Shown here: positions 36,200 through 47,690 of the stretch, in pieces
Layout: every line of letters begins with the position of its first letter
How positions within the stretch are numbered: the first letter of the stretch is position 1
NCBI GenBank assembly: GCA_905182985.1
Contig: CAJJDN010000023.1
Location: 252,598 to 316,597, forward strand
Length of the DNA stretch: 64,000 nucleotides
Direction: 5' to 3'
From: Paramecium sonneborni
Lineage: Eukaryota > Ciliophora > Oligohymenophorea > Peniculida > Parameciidae
Position numbers and translations under genes: made by a program
The notes under the pieces: generated by a model
What the model saw: the letters and a program-made list of their open reading frames with translations, nothing else
Told to the model about the DNA's origin: nothing
Database searches by the model: none

Positions 36200-36479
36200 T
36201 TACTTGTTTAATTAGTTTTTATCGCTGTTCATTCGATATTTTCTAGTACTTTAATCCATGTTTACCTTTTTTAAATTATTTATAAACTATACCTTAATAT
36301 CTACACAGAAGTTCCTATACTTCCTCAGGACTTCTCTTTAAAGAGGACTTTTAGTTCAAATCCCTTATAAAATCGTAAGAGGAGTCTGAAGAGTCTGAGT
36401 CTCTTGATGATGTCGAACTATTATTCTTTTATTATTCCTATATTCTTTCTACTTTAGAATGTTATTAAATAGAAGTCAT
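36200..36479 (-). pseudogene. Duplicated 5' part of the helix-turn-helix gene
   Basis: Second copy of the first 93 codons (ATG at 36479), truncated at the N within the helix-turn-helix. An artefact of the same duplication. Confidence 0.8.
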
Positions 36480-37252
36480 ACAATTTGAGTATATCAATTT
36501 AAAAAATAATTGAAAAAAAATGTTGAATTTTGTTCTTTTTATAGTATTTTTTAAGACTCCTAAGTACTCTATACTTATAGATTATGCTCAATTATATAAA
36601 AAAAACTTATAGCTTGTTTTTGAAGGATATTTAAACTATAAACTTATCTAAATATTTAAAAATATATAATCATTCTTTGATTCGATATTAATTAATATAT
36701 AAAAATATATCATCAAAATATTAATTTTATTTATTATAGTTATATCTCATTGAAAATCTTTAAGATGATAAACCTCCTGAATAAATCCTTTAATTATGTA
36801 AAACTTTCATTTCTAACCAAAATAAAAAAAGTTGAAAATTTTCATTTAATTATTTTTGTCTTTTGATATTTACTTAAATATAAAAATAAAATAATGTTTG
36901 TAATCTTCTAGTGTGATTTAAGTCTTATAAATTTTGCAAAAAAGAAATGACTAAATTAAGGATTATCAGTTTTTATTTAAATAAAAATTGTTCAATATAT
37001 TCTTAAATGTAAATGATTTTATTCATTTATAATCTCCATCAAAAGCTCTTATAATATTTCATCTGTTTTAAGATATAAATTACTATCTCTAAAAGATTTG
37101 TATTTTGATTTTTAATTAGATAATTCAATGCAAAATTTATATTTATAAAAGATCATTTATCAAATTATAAATTGATATTTTTTATTTCTATAAATATTAA
37201 ATGAAAAGAGATTATTTGAAATAATTTTATTAAAACAAAATTATTATGATAT

Positions 37253-38190
37253 TCATAATATCATATGTTCACTTTGAAATAGTTTTTAAACTACACAAAG
37301 ATCTAATTGCAGATCAAGTTAGTTTTTACTAAAGACCTTTAAATAATCCATGGTTTTATTTTATTCAAGAACTAATTCATCCTATTTATTTAAATAATAA
37401 TTGAATACTTCATCAGAATTATTTAGTTAAGTTTTGACAAAAATAAATGGAAATCTAATCTTCTCATTTTCATCTACATCTCTGATTTTATTCAATTCTA
37501 CTAATTTTTTAAGGCTTTCTTATTGTTTAATTTTATTAGTTGCTGATGCTTTTTTTATTTATAATAATTCTTTTAATTTTTGCTGTTAAATTAATTTTAA
37601 TTTTTACTTTTCTAATTATTAAATTCTACTTGGTTAGATTAACTTAGGTTTCAGCATTTTTTCTCAGTAATTTCTACTCTTTGACAACTATTCCTATAGA
37701 AATCATGACATTCAAAGCATCATAAACTCTTCTTCTAAGATTTTTTATTTCTTTTTGTATATCATTTTATTATCCATCAAACTCTTTAATCATCTCATCT
37801 GTCAATTATTAACAAATATCACTATAAGCCATTGCTTCATGTTATAATTCTTTCATAACTCGATTACTAATTTATTTTAAGCTCCATTTCTTTTGAGATT
37901 TTATAGGATCTAATTAAATCTTTGGTTTATCAAAAGGCTCAGTCTAAACAAATAATTTCTTATTTGTGTTTGCTTGTGAATTACAATTAGCTTCGGAATC
38001 TAAAAATATAATTTTTTGTCACAAAATTGTTGTATAAGCGCGAAAATATTCCGCCAGAACATGTAATATATAATATATGAAAAGCGATGAAAAATTTAAA
38101 CATACCTTAGAATTAGCCCTTTACTGGTGTTTGGAAGATATTTATTGCCATAGAATCCTCATCTAATCTAAATTATCCTGTGAAATCCAT
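37253..38190 (-). CDS. Transcription factor DP (E2F dimerisation partner)
   Basis: 268 residues. The winged-helix DNA-binding domain (about 63-145) has KKWSLKQISNRVM, AYSDICQQLTDEM and the diagnostic [20 protein letters not shown], matching [20 protein letters not shown] of human DP. It is followed by a coiled-coil dimerisation helix (KLKELLQIKKASATNKI, ESLKKLVELNKI) and the marked-box-like FPFIFVKT (human LPFIIVNT). Introns: 37583-37607 (25 nt, CAG) and an exceptional 106-nt one, 38000-38105, with E2F-like sites. With E2F it controls cell-cycle genes in the nucleus. Its 3' end overlaps the duplicated block. Confidence 0.93.
38000..38105 (-). other. Exceptionally long intron (106 nt) in the DP gene
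   Basis: It begins GTATG and ends TTTTTAG on the minus strand and is four times longer than any other intron in the window. The upstream exon (MDFTGQFRLDEDSMAINIF...) and the downstream exon (DSEANCNSQANTNKK...) read as protein only when all 106 bases are removed. Its centre is much richer in G and C than other introns. It may hold a transcriptional element or an insertion within an originally short intron. Confidence 0.8.
38038..38056. promoter_or_regulatory. Pair of E2F/DP-like binding sites inside the DP intron
   Basis: The plus strand has GCGCGAAAA at 38038-38046 (the minus strand reads TTTTCGCGC, a perfect TTTCGCGC E2F site) and, two bases on, TTCCGCCA at 38049-38056 (a near-consensus half site, TGGCGGAA on the other strand). 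CpG-containing octamers are rare in this AT-rich DNA. Position in the gene for the E2F partner suggests autoregulation; binding is not shown by sequence. Confidence 0.6.
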
Positions 38191-38462
38191 TCTTATATTA
38201 ATTTAATAAATTATTTATACAAATCAATTCTTCATAAATTCTGCTTATGAATAAAAGATTTTCTTATATCATACTCATCTATAAAAACAATAAGTAATAT
38301 GATTATATATAGAAAATTTTAAATCTAATAAAAAAAATCCTTTCAAAATTTGTAATTTTAGAAAATAACAATCAATATACAAAATATATTTTGAGAAACT
38401 TGAATTCATAATTAATTGCTAAACCATTTTAATATATTTTAATATTTTTAATATCCTAAATA

Positions 38463-39506
38463 TCATTACAAACAATTTTCAAAAACAATTTGTACCTTTT
38501 ATTAGATTTAAGCAAGTTAATTCTTTAACATGGGATAAGCAAGAATTGCTTTTAAAATATCTTCTTCTTCAAAGCCAAACTAATTATATACAATATCTGA
38601 TAACAAAATAGTAATAACAATAGATCCTAATTATTAATCTTCACCCTAAATTCTAATTATATATTACTTATAATGTTTATAGATATTTTTAGAAAAAAGT
38701 AACATCATCCAATTTTTTCAATTGTAAATTTATGACTTAAGCTAAATCAGATTCACTTATATCTTTTTAGCTTGGTATAGATGCTCTAATGAATTAATAA
38801 ATTCTATTATTACATTAATTACTATCTTTAAGAAAGTTAAAAAAAAATTAATTGCTATATTGCAGCTTCATTTTCAAATTACATCATAAAACTATTTTCA
38901 TATATCTCAGAAGAGATTCTCAATTTAGAGCAAATATCCAATTATTTTTCATTAATGAGTGCTTCCAATTAATTATTAAATTCTAAAACACAATTCACAT
39001 ATTATTATGGACTATTGATTACTTTTCTTCTTTCTAAAATTATCAAAAAATTATTACCAATTCTATTTCTCTATTAATTCTAACTATAAGGTTTGGTAGC
39101 TTATTTAAATCCTGCTTCTGTAATCTTTATTAAAACTTCAAAAGATAGTGGTATACGTTATTCTTAATATGCTTTCAATTCTTTATTCACTTTGTTTATG
39201 AAATTTACACCATATATACTAGAGGGATCTTCTTCTTCTTTTATTTAGATATTATTAGTGATTTATGGAGGAGTTGGAATAACATCTTATTAACTTTAAA
39301 CAACAACTTATGAAGGATTTTGAATAATAGTTTTTCCTTCATTTTCTATTGCTTCAATTTACTAACTAGATTTAAGTTCGTTCGATCTTTTTTCGTTTTA
39401 TTTTTTCTAATATATGAATCTAAGATATAAAGAAATAATACCCTCCTATTGTTACAACAACAACACCCCCAATTATCAATTAAGGTTTGGTTACTTTATT
39501 TCCCAT
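38463..39506 (-). CDS. N-terminally membrane-anchored protein, unknown
   Basis: 323 residues, introns 39420-39441 (22 nt), 38855-38882 (28 nt) and 38646-38667 (22 nt), all GTA...TAG. It starts MGNKVTKPQ, then one hydrophobic segment (LIIGGVVVVTIGGFIY) and a basic flank, the shape of a signal-anchored outer-membrane or peroxisomal/mitochondrial protein; MGN could also be myristoylated. The soluble part is helical, with VNFINKVNKELKAYQEQRIP and a C-terminal GFEEEDILKAILAYP. No family is recognised. Confidence 0.75.
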
Positions 39507-39720
39507 TAATTAATTTTATTGCAATTAATAAATCTAATTTTTTTATATTCATATTATACTCATAATCTTAATTTTAAGATACTGTGGTAATTTTATTATA
39601 ATAAAAAAAAGATAATTACTTCAAAAAACTAGAATTTCATGATTAATAATTAAATAAAACAATATGAATGCAATTATTTTATCATATAAGACTTTAATTT
39701 ATATTCGAATTAATTCTCAA

Positions 39721-42700
39721 TCAATTTTTGAATGTGTCTTTATCAAAATTAAAGATATCAATTTATTTCTATTGTTTTTTATAATTTAAAAATATTTTGC
39801 TATTCTAAATTTATTATTCTTAAAAAATTTAAGGATTAATATTATTAACATAAAAATTTGGAGTTTTTAATGATTATGATGTAATAAAATCATCTACTGG
39901 ATTCTAGATATTTTAATTAGTAAATATGAATTAATTTTTTTGGAATTACATGTCTGAAATTTCAAATTCATTACTTTACAAATTTTCAATTTTTTGTTAA
40001 CTTTAACATTAAGAATGAGGTTTTTTAAGATGAGAATCTAAGTTATTGAGTAAATCTTGTTGAGACTTTGCTTCTTTATTATCAAAAATGATAGATTCTA
40101 TTAGTTGATTATTGTGAAAATTACTCAAAGTTTCTGAATCAAAAGGATTTTTGCTTGGTGATCCAAAAGGTTAAAATAATTATTAATCTTAAGAAATTAT
40201 GTTTTCATTTTCTAGATTATTTGAATTTCTTAAACTTTAAGTTGCAAATCCAAAATTCATACTCTCAGTTTTACTTTATTCTAAAATTGAAATTTCTTAC
40301 TCAGAAGATGTAACATAACTTATTCTTTAATTTTTTTATTCTTATAGAATTTAGGGTTCATTTTAAATTTAAACAAGATCATATCTCTGTTATTAAAAAT
40401 ATTCTAAAACTAAATATTTCACTCTAGATTTAGGATTAGAACATAATTATTAAATGAATTAATCTTTTGAATTTAGTATTTCAATATGTTAAAATTCTTC
40501 ATTAAACAAGATCTTTCGACCTTACCTTTTATTTTTATTAGTATTTTTATAATCATAATATTGAAATTCATTAATTATATTCTTATTAAATTTAACTTAT
40601 TATTTACTAAAATATAGACTTTCTTTGACAAAATTACAAATCATTAAAAAATGTTATTTTAATTCTAATAATTAATAGAACTTGTCTTAGATTATAGAAT
40701 ATTTCAATTAAATTTTAGGAATTTTGAATTAATGTTTCAAACTATAATACTATTTAAGAATAGATTAGTCTTTAATTTATTTTCTGATAGTAAATTTCTC
40801 ATTCTAAATTTGATAATATTAAGAAAATAAATCATCAAGTAAATACTATGAAGTAAAAATAGGGAAAACTGGAATAAATTGATTATGTTCATATTTTTAA
40901 TGAAATTAGAGTAAAGATTACTAGCATAAATCTACTAATTACTATGTAATCAAAGCAGCTTATGATAAATTAATTTGATATTTAAGTGAAGGAGATGGAG
41001 GTGGTTATAATGATACAAGAGATTCTGTACGAGATATTTTAAAAGTATTTTAATATTATTCTGATTATTGATTATCAAATTATATATTTAAAATAGGCTA
41101 CTAAGCTCGTATATCGTACAATTTAATTATCAAAAATCTATGAATTGTTAATTAACCTTTTTCATCAAATTCATAAATTAAAATTGAGGGTTAACATTAA
41201 TATTGAAATTCTTTCTCATCTTTTTTCATCTTATAAAATCCAGGTTTTGATCCTAGATTTTCTTCAAGAGGTAAAACATAATTCAATACAGATACTCCTT
41301 TTATAATATGAGAAAATGAAGGAAGTTAAATAGGATGTCCTTCTTGATCATCTATTGTTCTCAAATCTTAATTACAAACTTATAATATTAATCCATCCTG
41401 AATTCCATTTGGAAATATCACTATAAATTTAGCTTCTGGAGTTATTATTGTTGAAATATTCCAATCTGATTCTGTGATTTTTGTTAATAGATGATTACAT
41501 CTCACATTCTATAACAAATCATTTAGATGCTTTTCTTATTTGGCTTATTTTCTATTAGGCTCATAAAATAAAATATAATGTTCAAATGAATCTTAATCTA
41601 ATGTTGCAAAAGATACATATAAATGATTTTCATGCAATTGTTTGATATAATATTCTTTGGAATATACAATTTCAATATCTGTTTATATACATTCTTTGTT
41701 CTCAAAATCTTTTAAAATAAACAATTAGTTATCTAATATTTATAATAAAGTGATTTTATTATTCAATTTAAATAAACAACTTGCATCACAACTATGAGTA
41801 GTGATTTACTAAAGATCATCATTTTTGTATTGATATAATAAAAATTGATCTGTATATGTCTTAATTTTAACTAAAATGTAATCTTCTAAAATTGAAACTC
41901 TTTTTATTGAATTTTTATTTAAAATTTTTTTTGAAATCCATTAATCATGAAAATAATTACATAAGTAGAGTGATGAATTAGTTTAAATAAGAATTTAATC
42001 TTAAAATTAATATAAACCATATATAAGTTCACAAGGATACGTTGTTATTTAGTAACTTTAACATTGATGTGGTAAATCAAGTAGAATCTATTAAATTATT
42101 AATGGTTTTAAAATAAGAATTTCTCTTTCATGTCCAATAATTTAGAAATGCTTATAATTTATAGCTAAATTTGCAGAAGAAATCCAATTTTAATGTAAAT
42201 GAAATATATGATCAATTTTACCACTTCCAAAAACTATTTATGAATCATCAACTTTAGTAATTAATTATAAATTAAAAGGAGGATTTGCTAAATTTATTAT
42301 TTCTCGAGGATCATTTTAAACTACTGTAAATTAAATATCCTCATAATTACTATAATAATTTGATTAGTGTAAAAGATCACTTGAAAAATCTTATTCATTA
42401 ATTATTTCATATGCATTTAAAAATCCTTAATTATCTATTATTATTATAATTGGATATTCATCTGTACTGCTAAATGATTCTTAACTTTTTTTTATTCTTT
42501 GATATTAATTTCTATTTACTAAAGATAATCCTTTTATATTTTGAGTTTTGCATATCTCGAATCTAATTTTATCATAATTATCATTTAATAAACTTAAGAA
42601 TTCTAAATTCCAAAATATAATTGAACTTAGATTACTTCCATAAGTAATACAAAGTTCATCAATTATTTATATTCCGAAATCTCCTTAGCTATTAACATCA

Positions 42701-43598
42701 TTTATTAAGTCAATTTTTAAACTTTAAATTTTTTAGATGAAATTTTGTTTTTTCAAATCAAACCAAAATATTTCAGCACAATAGCTTGATTCTTCTATAT
42801 TAAGTTTATTTATAGCATGATATCCACAAATACATAATAAATTTTTAATAATGAAAAAGGATTTAATTTTTATTTAAGCACTTAAGTCTAATTAATATTC
42901 TTTTTATGAATTTTTTAAAATATTCGAATTCTTTATGATATAATAATATTCTTTTTCAGTATAAAATCCAGCTTAGATTTGTTTATCTCTAAGAATAACG
43001 GAATGCTGATATGAGATCAAATCAATTATGACTAATTAATCATCTAAACATAGAAATAATTAATTGATCTCAAAATTTAATTATAAAATATTTGGATAAC
43101 TAAAAGCTTTTGATAATATAAACTAAAATTGAATTTTTGATATACATTTTACTAATAAGTTTAGAAAATTAAAATATTTTTTTCTGTCCTTACTATTAAT
43201 TATTTCTATATTGCATATAAAGAGATAATATCTCCAAAATTTAATTTATATTCTTTATTAGGAGAATTAGAGAAATGATTTTCTTGAGAAAAGTAATCAA
43301 AATCACGATCAAAGAATAAAATTGAATCTTTTTTAGCTACTAAAATTTAATCATTAAAAATAGCTAATTAAGAACATGAGTTTATAGAACAATTTTAATA
43401 TTCGCACTTTATTTTAATGTTTTCTAATTTTTGAGCGCTCTAATTTTTATCATCATAATTAAATTATATTTGAGATCTATATTTTAAGATATTAAATTAC
43501 ATAGCTTCTTCAGAATTAGACAACTTAAATTCAATTCTTTTGTGATTGGACTTTAGATTTTGATCAAGAAAAAACTTTGCAAACTGATTAATTTTCAT
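39721..43598 (-). CDS. Large uncharacterised protein, 1284 residues, beta-propeller-like
   Basis: One intron is required (43123-43145, 23 nt); the remaining 3.8 kb is a single frame to TGA 39721-39723. The N-terminal 900 residues show repeated short strands ending in Asp/Ser-Phe/Trp with phrases such as DQILVAKKDSILFFDRD, LVIIDLISYQHSVILRD, ELCITYGSNLSSIIFWNLEF and ILVKIKTYTDQFLLYQYK, which resemble WD-like propeller blades. The C-terminal 180 residues are Asn/Gln/Ser-rich with a few FG pairs (MNFGFATQ, QPFGSPSKN). A nucleoporin-type or cytoplasmic scaffold is possible but unproven. It ends the run of minus genes, 30 bp from importin alpha. Confidence 0.7.
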
Positions 43599-43628
43599 AA
43601 AAATATTAATATATTTTAGATAATAACA

Positions 43629-45114
43629 TCATTGCCCCATAAACTATTTATAATTGTCAATCAAATTGGAAGCAGATTAAAATATTTAGGTATTTTAATT
43701 TTTTAACAATTGTTCAATTAAACGCATACAATCAGCAATTTAATGATAAAAGCTATTATCATAATTGAGTATTTTTTATATAATTACAAGTGCAGCCTAT
43801 AATTTATTAGATTCAATAAGATCAGTCATTAATATATTTTTACAAAGATTTAGTAAAATAGTTAATTATTATTGATCGAAAATTTCAATATTACAAATTT
43901 CTAAACCCAACAATGTAAACTCTTGACACTTGAGATTATAGAAATAGTAATGTTAAGTAGAACAAAATTCATCTGAAAATATTGAACATTTAGGATGTAA
44001 ATGCATAACTTACATAAGTTTTAAAATTTCTATTTTAGCTAAATTAACTTCATATTATTATCCATTTCTAAATAATATTCGAAGATCATCATAGAAAATA
44101 TCATATAATCCACTTTAATCACTAACTTTTCTAAATATTTTAGTTATTGTTCGAATTCCAGCAACAATACCAAGTTAATCTTTATCACATAATTTTTATT
44201 TCAAAAAACTAGTTAAATTTGGTAGTATCATAATTTATTAAATAAATTTATCACTTATATCTTTGTTTTAATCTAAAACTTGGCTGACAAAGCCATAAAT
44301 AAACCATATAACATTTTCTTTATATTCACAATTATCTTCTGAAGGAATAATAAGTATATGATTCAAAATCTATAAATATAGATCGATATTAATATTTTCT
44401 AGTTTGCTTCTAAACCAATCATTCATAATTCTGGCAACATACTTTTTGATATTTTCATCAAAATACTTCTACAAAATTTGTAGAATCAATTAATCTAATT
44501 AATTTTCAATATATATAGTTCTAATCTTTTATTCATGAGTAATACTGTTAGCCAAACCCAACAAAGAATGACTAAGGAATATAAGATTACCATGATAAAA
44601 TGAAATTTTAACTAAATCAATAAGTAATTACAAAATTCCTTATTTTAATAACTCAGAACATAGTTCATAATTGCTATACATCATTTACGCCAATAATAGT
44701 AATGAATCACATCTATATTCAAGTTTGATGTTTTCATTATAAACTGTCTCTTTTAATTAATAAACAACATCATCTGCTTCCAATAACATTTTAATAGCAT
44801 AATGTGAATTATCATCTAAAATTATATTTTAATAAATACCATCATCAGTAAAATGAATAGCAGGTTATAGAATTTCAAATCTTAACTCATCTGATATTGT
44901 TTAATCTTGGAACTATTTGATTAGAGAATTAAATTATTTAAAATCATAAGTGACTTTTTTTTATGCTTACAAATTTCTTTATCTTTGCTTATCTCTAAGA
45001 GAGTTGATCTTAGATTCTCTAAAATATTATTTAAATAAAAAACCTATCCTAATTTCTGATTTCTGTAGAATATTATTGAACTGCTTATTAAGAGTGTTTT
45101 AGATTAAAATTCAT
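43629..45114 (-). CDS. Importin subunit alpha-like armadillo protein
   Basis: 486 residues. An N-terminal basic importin-beta-binding-like stretch (RDKQRQRNLQAQKK) is followed by about nine armadillo repeats: the family pattern is visible in YRCDSLLLLAQMM, QGILQLLIDLVKI, IRTIYIENQLDQLILQIL, NVIWFIYGFVSQVL, MILPNLTSFLKQKL and LGIVAGIRTITKIF. Intron 45019-45043 (25 nt, begins GTT) joins the N-terminus to the basic stretch and is less certain. It would carry classical NLS cargo into the nucleus, perhaps specifically into one of the two ciliate nuclei. Its start codon is 10 bp from the divergent EF-Ts start. Confidence 0.83.
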
Positions 45115-45124
45115 ATTATTATTT

Positions 45125-46126
45125 ATGTTCAGAAAAATATACACAAATATATCTATATAACTCATAAAGCAATTAAGAGAAGTATCAGGTAAATTTAAAT
45201 GTTTGAATATTAGGTTCACCTATCAATGATTGTAAAAAAGCATTAGAATCAACAGAAGGTAATTTTGAGAAGGCTATACAATATTTAAAAGAAAGAGGAT
45301 TGGCATAAGCAGAAAAGAAATTGGGTAATTAGACCAAATAGGGAGTGATTGTAGCCTTTACTAATAATAAAGTAGCTGCTCTAGCTGAAGTATTTATGAA
45401 TTTAATATGAATATAGATTAATTGTGAAACAGACTTTGTAGCCAGAACTAATGAATTTTTAGAATTTTCGACAAATTTTATAAAAACAATTGTTAATCAA
45501 GAAAAAGATTTTAATAGTTCAAATATTGATTCTGTTCTTAAGTAAAGCTAGAATTAAGCTTACTTTGAAACAAGCATAGATGACAAACGTAAATAATTAG
45601 TAGGAAAATTATAAGAAAATATTGTGATTGGTAATTTGAATGCATTTGTAGCAACAAATAATAGTAATATATCTGAATAATATATTAAGGTGTTTTTGGA
45701 GTGTATTAACATAATTGTTTAAAAAATACAATCTGTGGATTAGGAGGTAGCGTTGTTGAATTAATAACTGAATAAGGATTAAATGATGTGAAGTCTTAAA
45801 TTTTAAGAGAAGGAGCCAATAATTTAGCTGTTACTTATTTAGGTTTGAAACCTAGATTCTTATATGAAAATGAGGTAGCTTCAGATGTAGTTGATTAAAT
45901 TAGAAAAGAAGTTTAGAAAGAATTTGTATCTAAAACTGCTCAATAATAAAATTTTATTTTAAAGGGCAAACTTTAAAATTATTATTCAGATAATGTATTT
46001 GAACACTAAGAATATATCTTAAATGAAGATGAACCATAGACTATTAAATAGTATATAAAAAAAGAGTTAGAAGATGTCATAAAAGATAAAGTCAAAATTG
46101 GAAGATGTCTATATTTAACAATATGA
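45125..46126 (+). CDS. Mitochondrial translation elongation factor Ts
   Basis: 307 residues. An N-terminal basic presequence ([13 protein letters not shown]) is followed by the UBA-like domain with the classic [21 protein letters not shown] and [13 protein letters not shown]. The core has [12 protein letters not shown], and the second half GGSVVELIT. Introns: 45189-45213, 45390-45416 (27 nt, contains an in-frame TGA) and 45664-45689 (26 nt, ends AAG). It is the guanine-nucleotide exchange factor for mitochondrial EF-Tu. The stop is 7 bp from the convergent pyrophosphorylase stop. Confidence 0.93.
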
Positions 46127-46133
46127 TTTTATT

Positions 46134-47607
46134 TCATATAATCAGTGGGAATTTGATATTTTCTTGTTTCCCTAAGTCTTCTCCACAATAACTCATATAT
46201 GGTGTAATTTCAACTAATTCTTCATCTTAGGTTCCTTCTAGTTTTAAATATTTTTTATGAACATTTGAAAGCTAAATCACAGCCTTTTTTGAATCATTAA
46301 CCAAAATAGCATAATCATCTATCTAATATAATATAGTTGAGTTAGCTATTTCTATAATGTCTTAAATATGTTTTTCAAATTAAATTGTTGGCCCTCTTCT
46401 TATAACATGATATCTTGAGGAAAATTTCATAGATTTTTCATGATTTAATTTTAAATTATTTAGAAAAGCAACAGATATATACATGTCATTTAAACACATA
46501 CTTGCTAAATTTTCTGGATTTTCTGTCATACTTGAATCTTGAGTTTCCATAGTTTTAAAATATCCATTTTAATAAAATATTCTATCATCTTATGTTGAAT
46601 TAGTTTCGATTACTTTACAAATTACATCTGTCTAATTTTACTTTATTAAATTAAGCATTATAGGATCTAAAGGTAATCCTACTAAATTATCAAAACCCAA
46701 TAATTAAATATATTACATATTGGGAAATTTCCTAATTTAAAATAATACTATTACTTTTAAAATGTTTATAATTATAAGAATATACTTCCTGCACCATTTG
46801 GAGCTAAAACAGGTTAATTAGCTTCAAACATTATATGTCCATGTTTATTGATAATTGGAAGTGACTTTTATTACATAATATGAATGTAAGGAAATCCAAA
46901 ATCTTTTTTATTTTTTAGATATTATTGAAAAGTAACTGCATTTTAATCAGAAACCAATATTCCTATTGGAAACCCATTAAAATCCATAGTATCTTAGGCT
47001 TATTATTTTTAAATTTGATAGAGTACCCATTAAGATAATCTTTTTTATTCGTTCCATCATGATTTAAAAAATACATTTTCTGGATGGCAATCCTATATCG
47101 TTAAGGATTTTATTAGGTAATCTAGAACTATTGCCACCACATAATAAAACCAAACCAACTTTGCGTTACTTACTATCTTATAAATATATATACCTTAATT
47201 AGATCTAAATCTTTTTCTATGAAATTACTATAAAATTAAACTTATCCTTTAAATATATCCATATGAGATTATTTACAACAATGATAAAATAACTAAACAA
47301 TAGAACTAATATAAATACTGAATCCACTGTCTCAAAATCTATGCTCTCCATTTTAGTCATAAATTCTTTCTTTTCTTAGGATTTCATTACACTAAGCAAT
47401 TTCAAGACATGATCTTATTTGGCTGCAATAATTCTTTGAATTAATGAAGAATAAGTAGTATCAATTTATTCAGCTACAATTATTTCAACCCTTACTCTAA
47501 GCAATATTATTTGCTATGTTTTCTAATTTCTAATAAGTTGAATAACGATTAAAATCCAGACCTTATTAAGTGTTATCTATTTAAACTTTAGATGCACATT
47601 CTCCCAT
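46134..47607 (-). CDS. UDP-N-acetylhexosamine pyrophosphorylase-like protein, divergent
   Basis: 449 residues and five introns: 47474-47495, 47293-47318, 47169-47193 (AAG), 46999-47026 (AAG; a 34-nt alternative exists) and 46732-46754. The fold is recognised from GLVLLCGGNSSRLPNK (usual LLAGGQGTRLG...PKG), TMDFNGFPIGILVSDQN, LPIINKHGHIMFE, VLAPNGAGSIF (usual APDGNGGLY) and YIQLLGFDNLVGLPLDP (usual VDNxLxKxxDP). Several nucleotide-binding residues are changed, so it may be a specialised or inactive relative of UAP1/QRI1, which makes UDP-GlcNAc for N-glycans, GPI anchors and chitin. Confidence 0.8.
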
Positions 47608-47690
47608 TATCACTATTTTATTAATAAAAAATAATTTATAAAATAAATTTCAAAACTCAATTATATTATTTTCGTTTTTTTTTATAGAGA

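Larger units (their letters stand above)
35032..37366. repeat. 1167-bp direct duplication split by one N (likely assembly artefact)
   Basis: Bases 35032-36198 recur at 36200-37366 in the same orientation with one N at 36199. The copy starts inside the helix-turn-helix gene and ends inside the DP gene. As with the other duplication, the lack of any element structure and the single N point to an unmerged contig overlap. Confidence 0.9.

Noticed and set aside
26856..37366. The two kilobase-scale duplications as transposons or segmental duplications.
   Set aside because: Each is joined by a single N, has no terminal inverted repeats, target duplications or transposase, and cuts genes at arbitrary points.
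38000..38105. The long DP intron as a retained internal eliminated sequence (IES).
   Set aside because: It has perfect GT...TAG splice ends in the right phase; no TA-bounded segment inside shows the expected inverted-repeat ends clearly enough to prefer this.
40850..41340. Long plus-strand open frame.
   Set aside because: It is antisense to the 1284-residue minus gene, which continues in one frame through this region.
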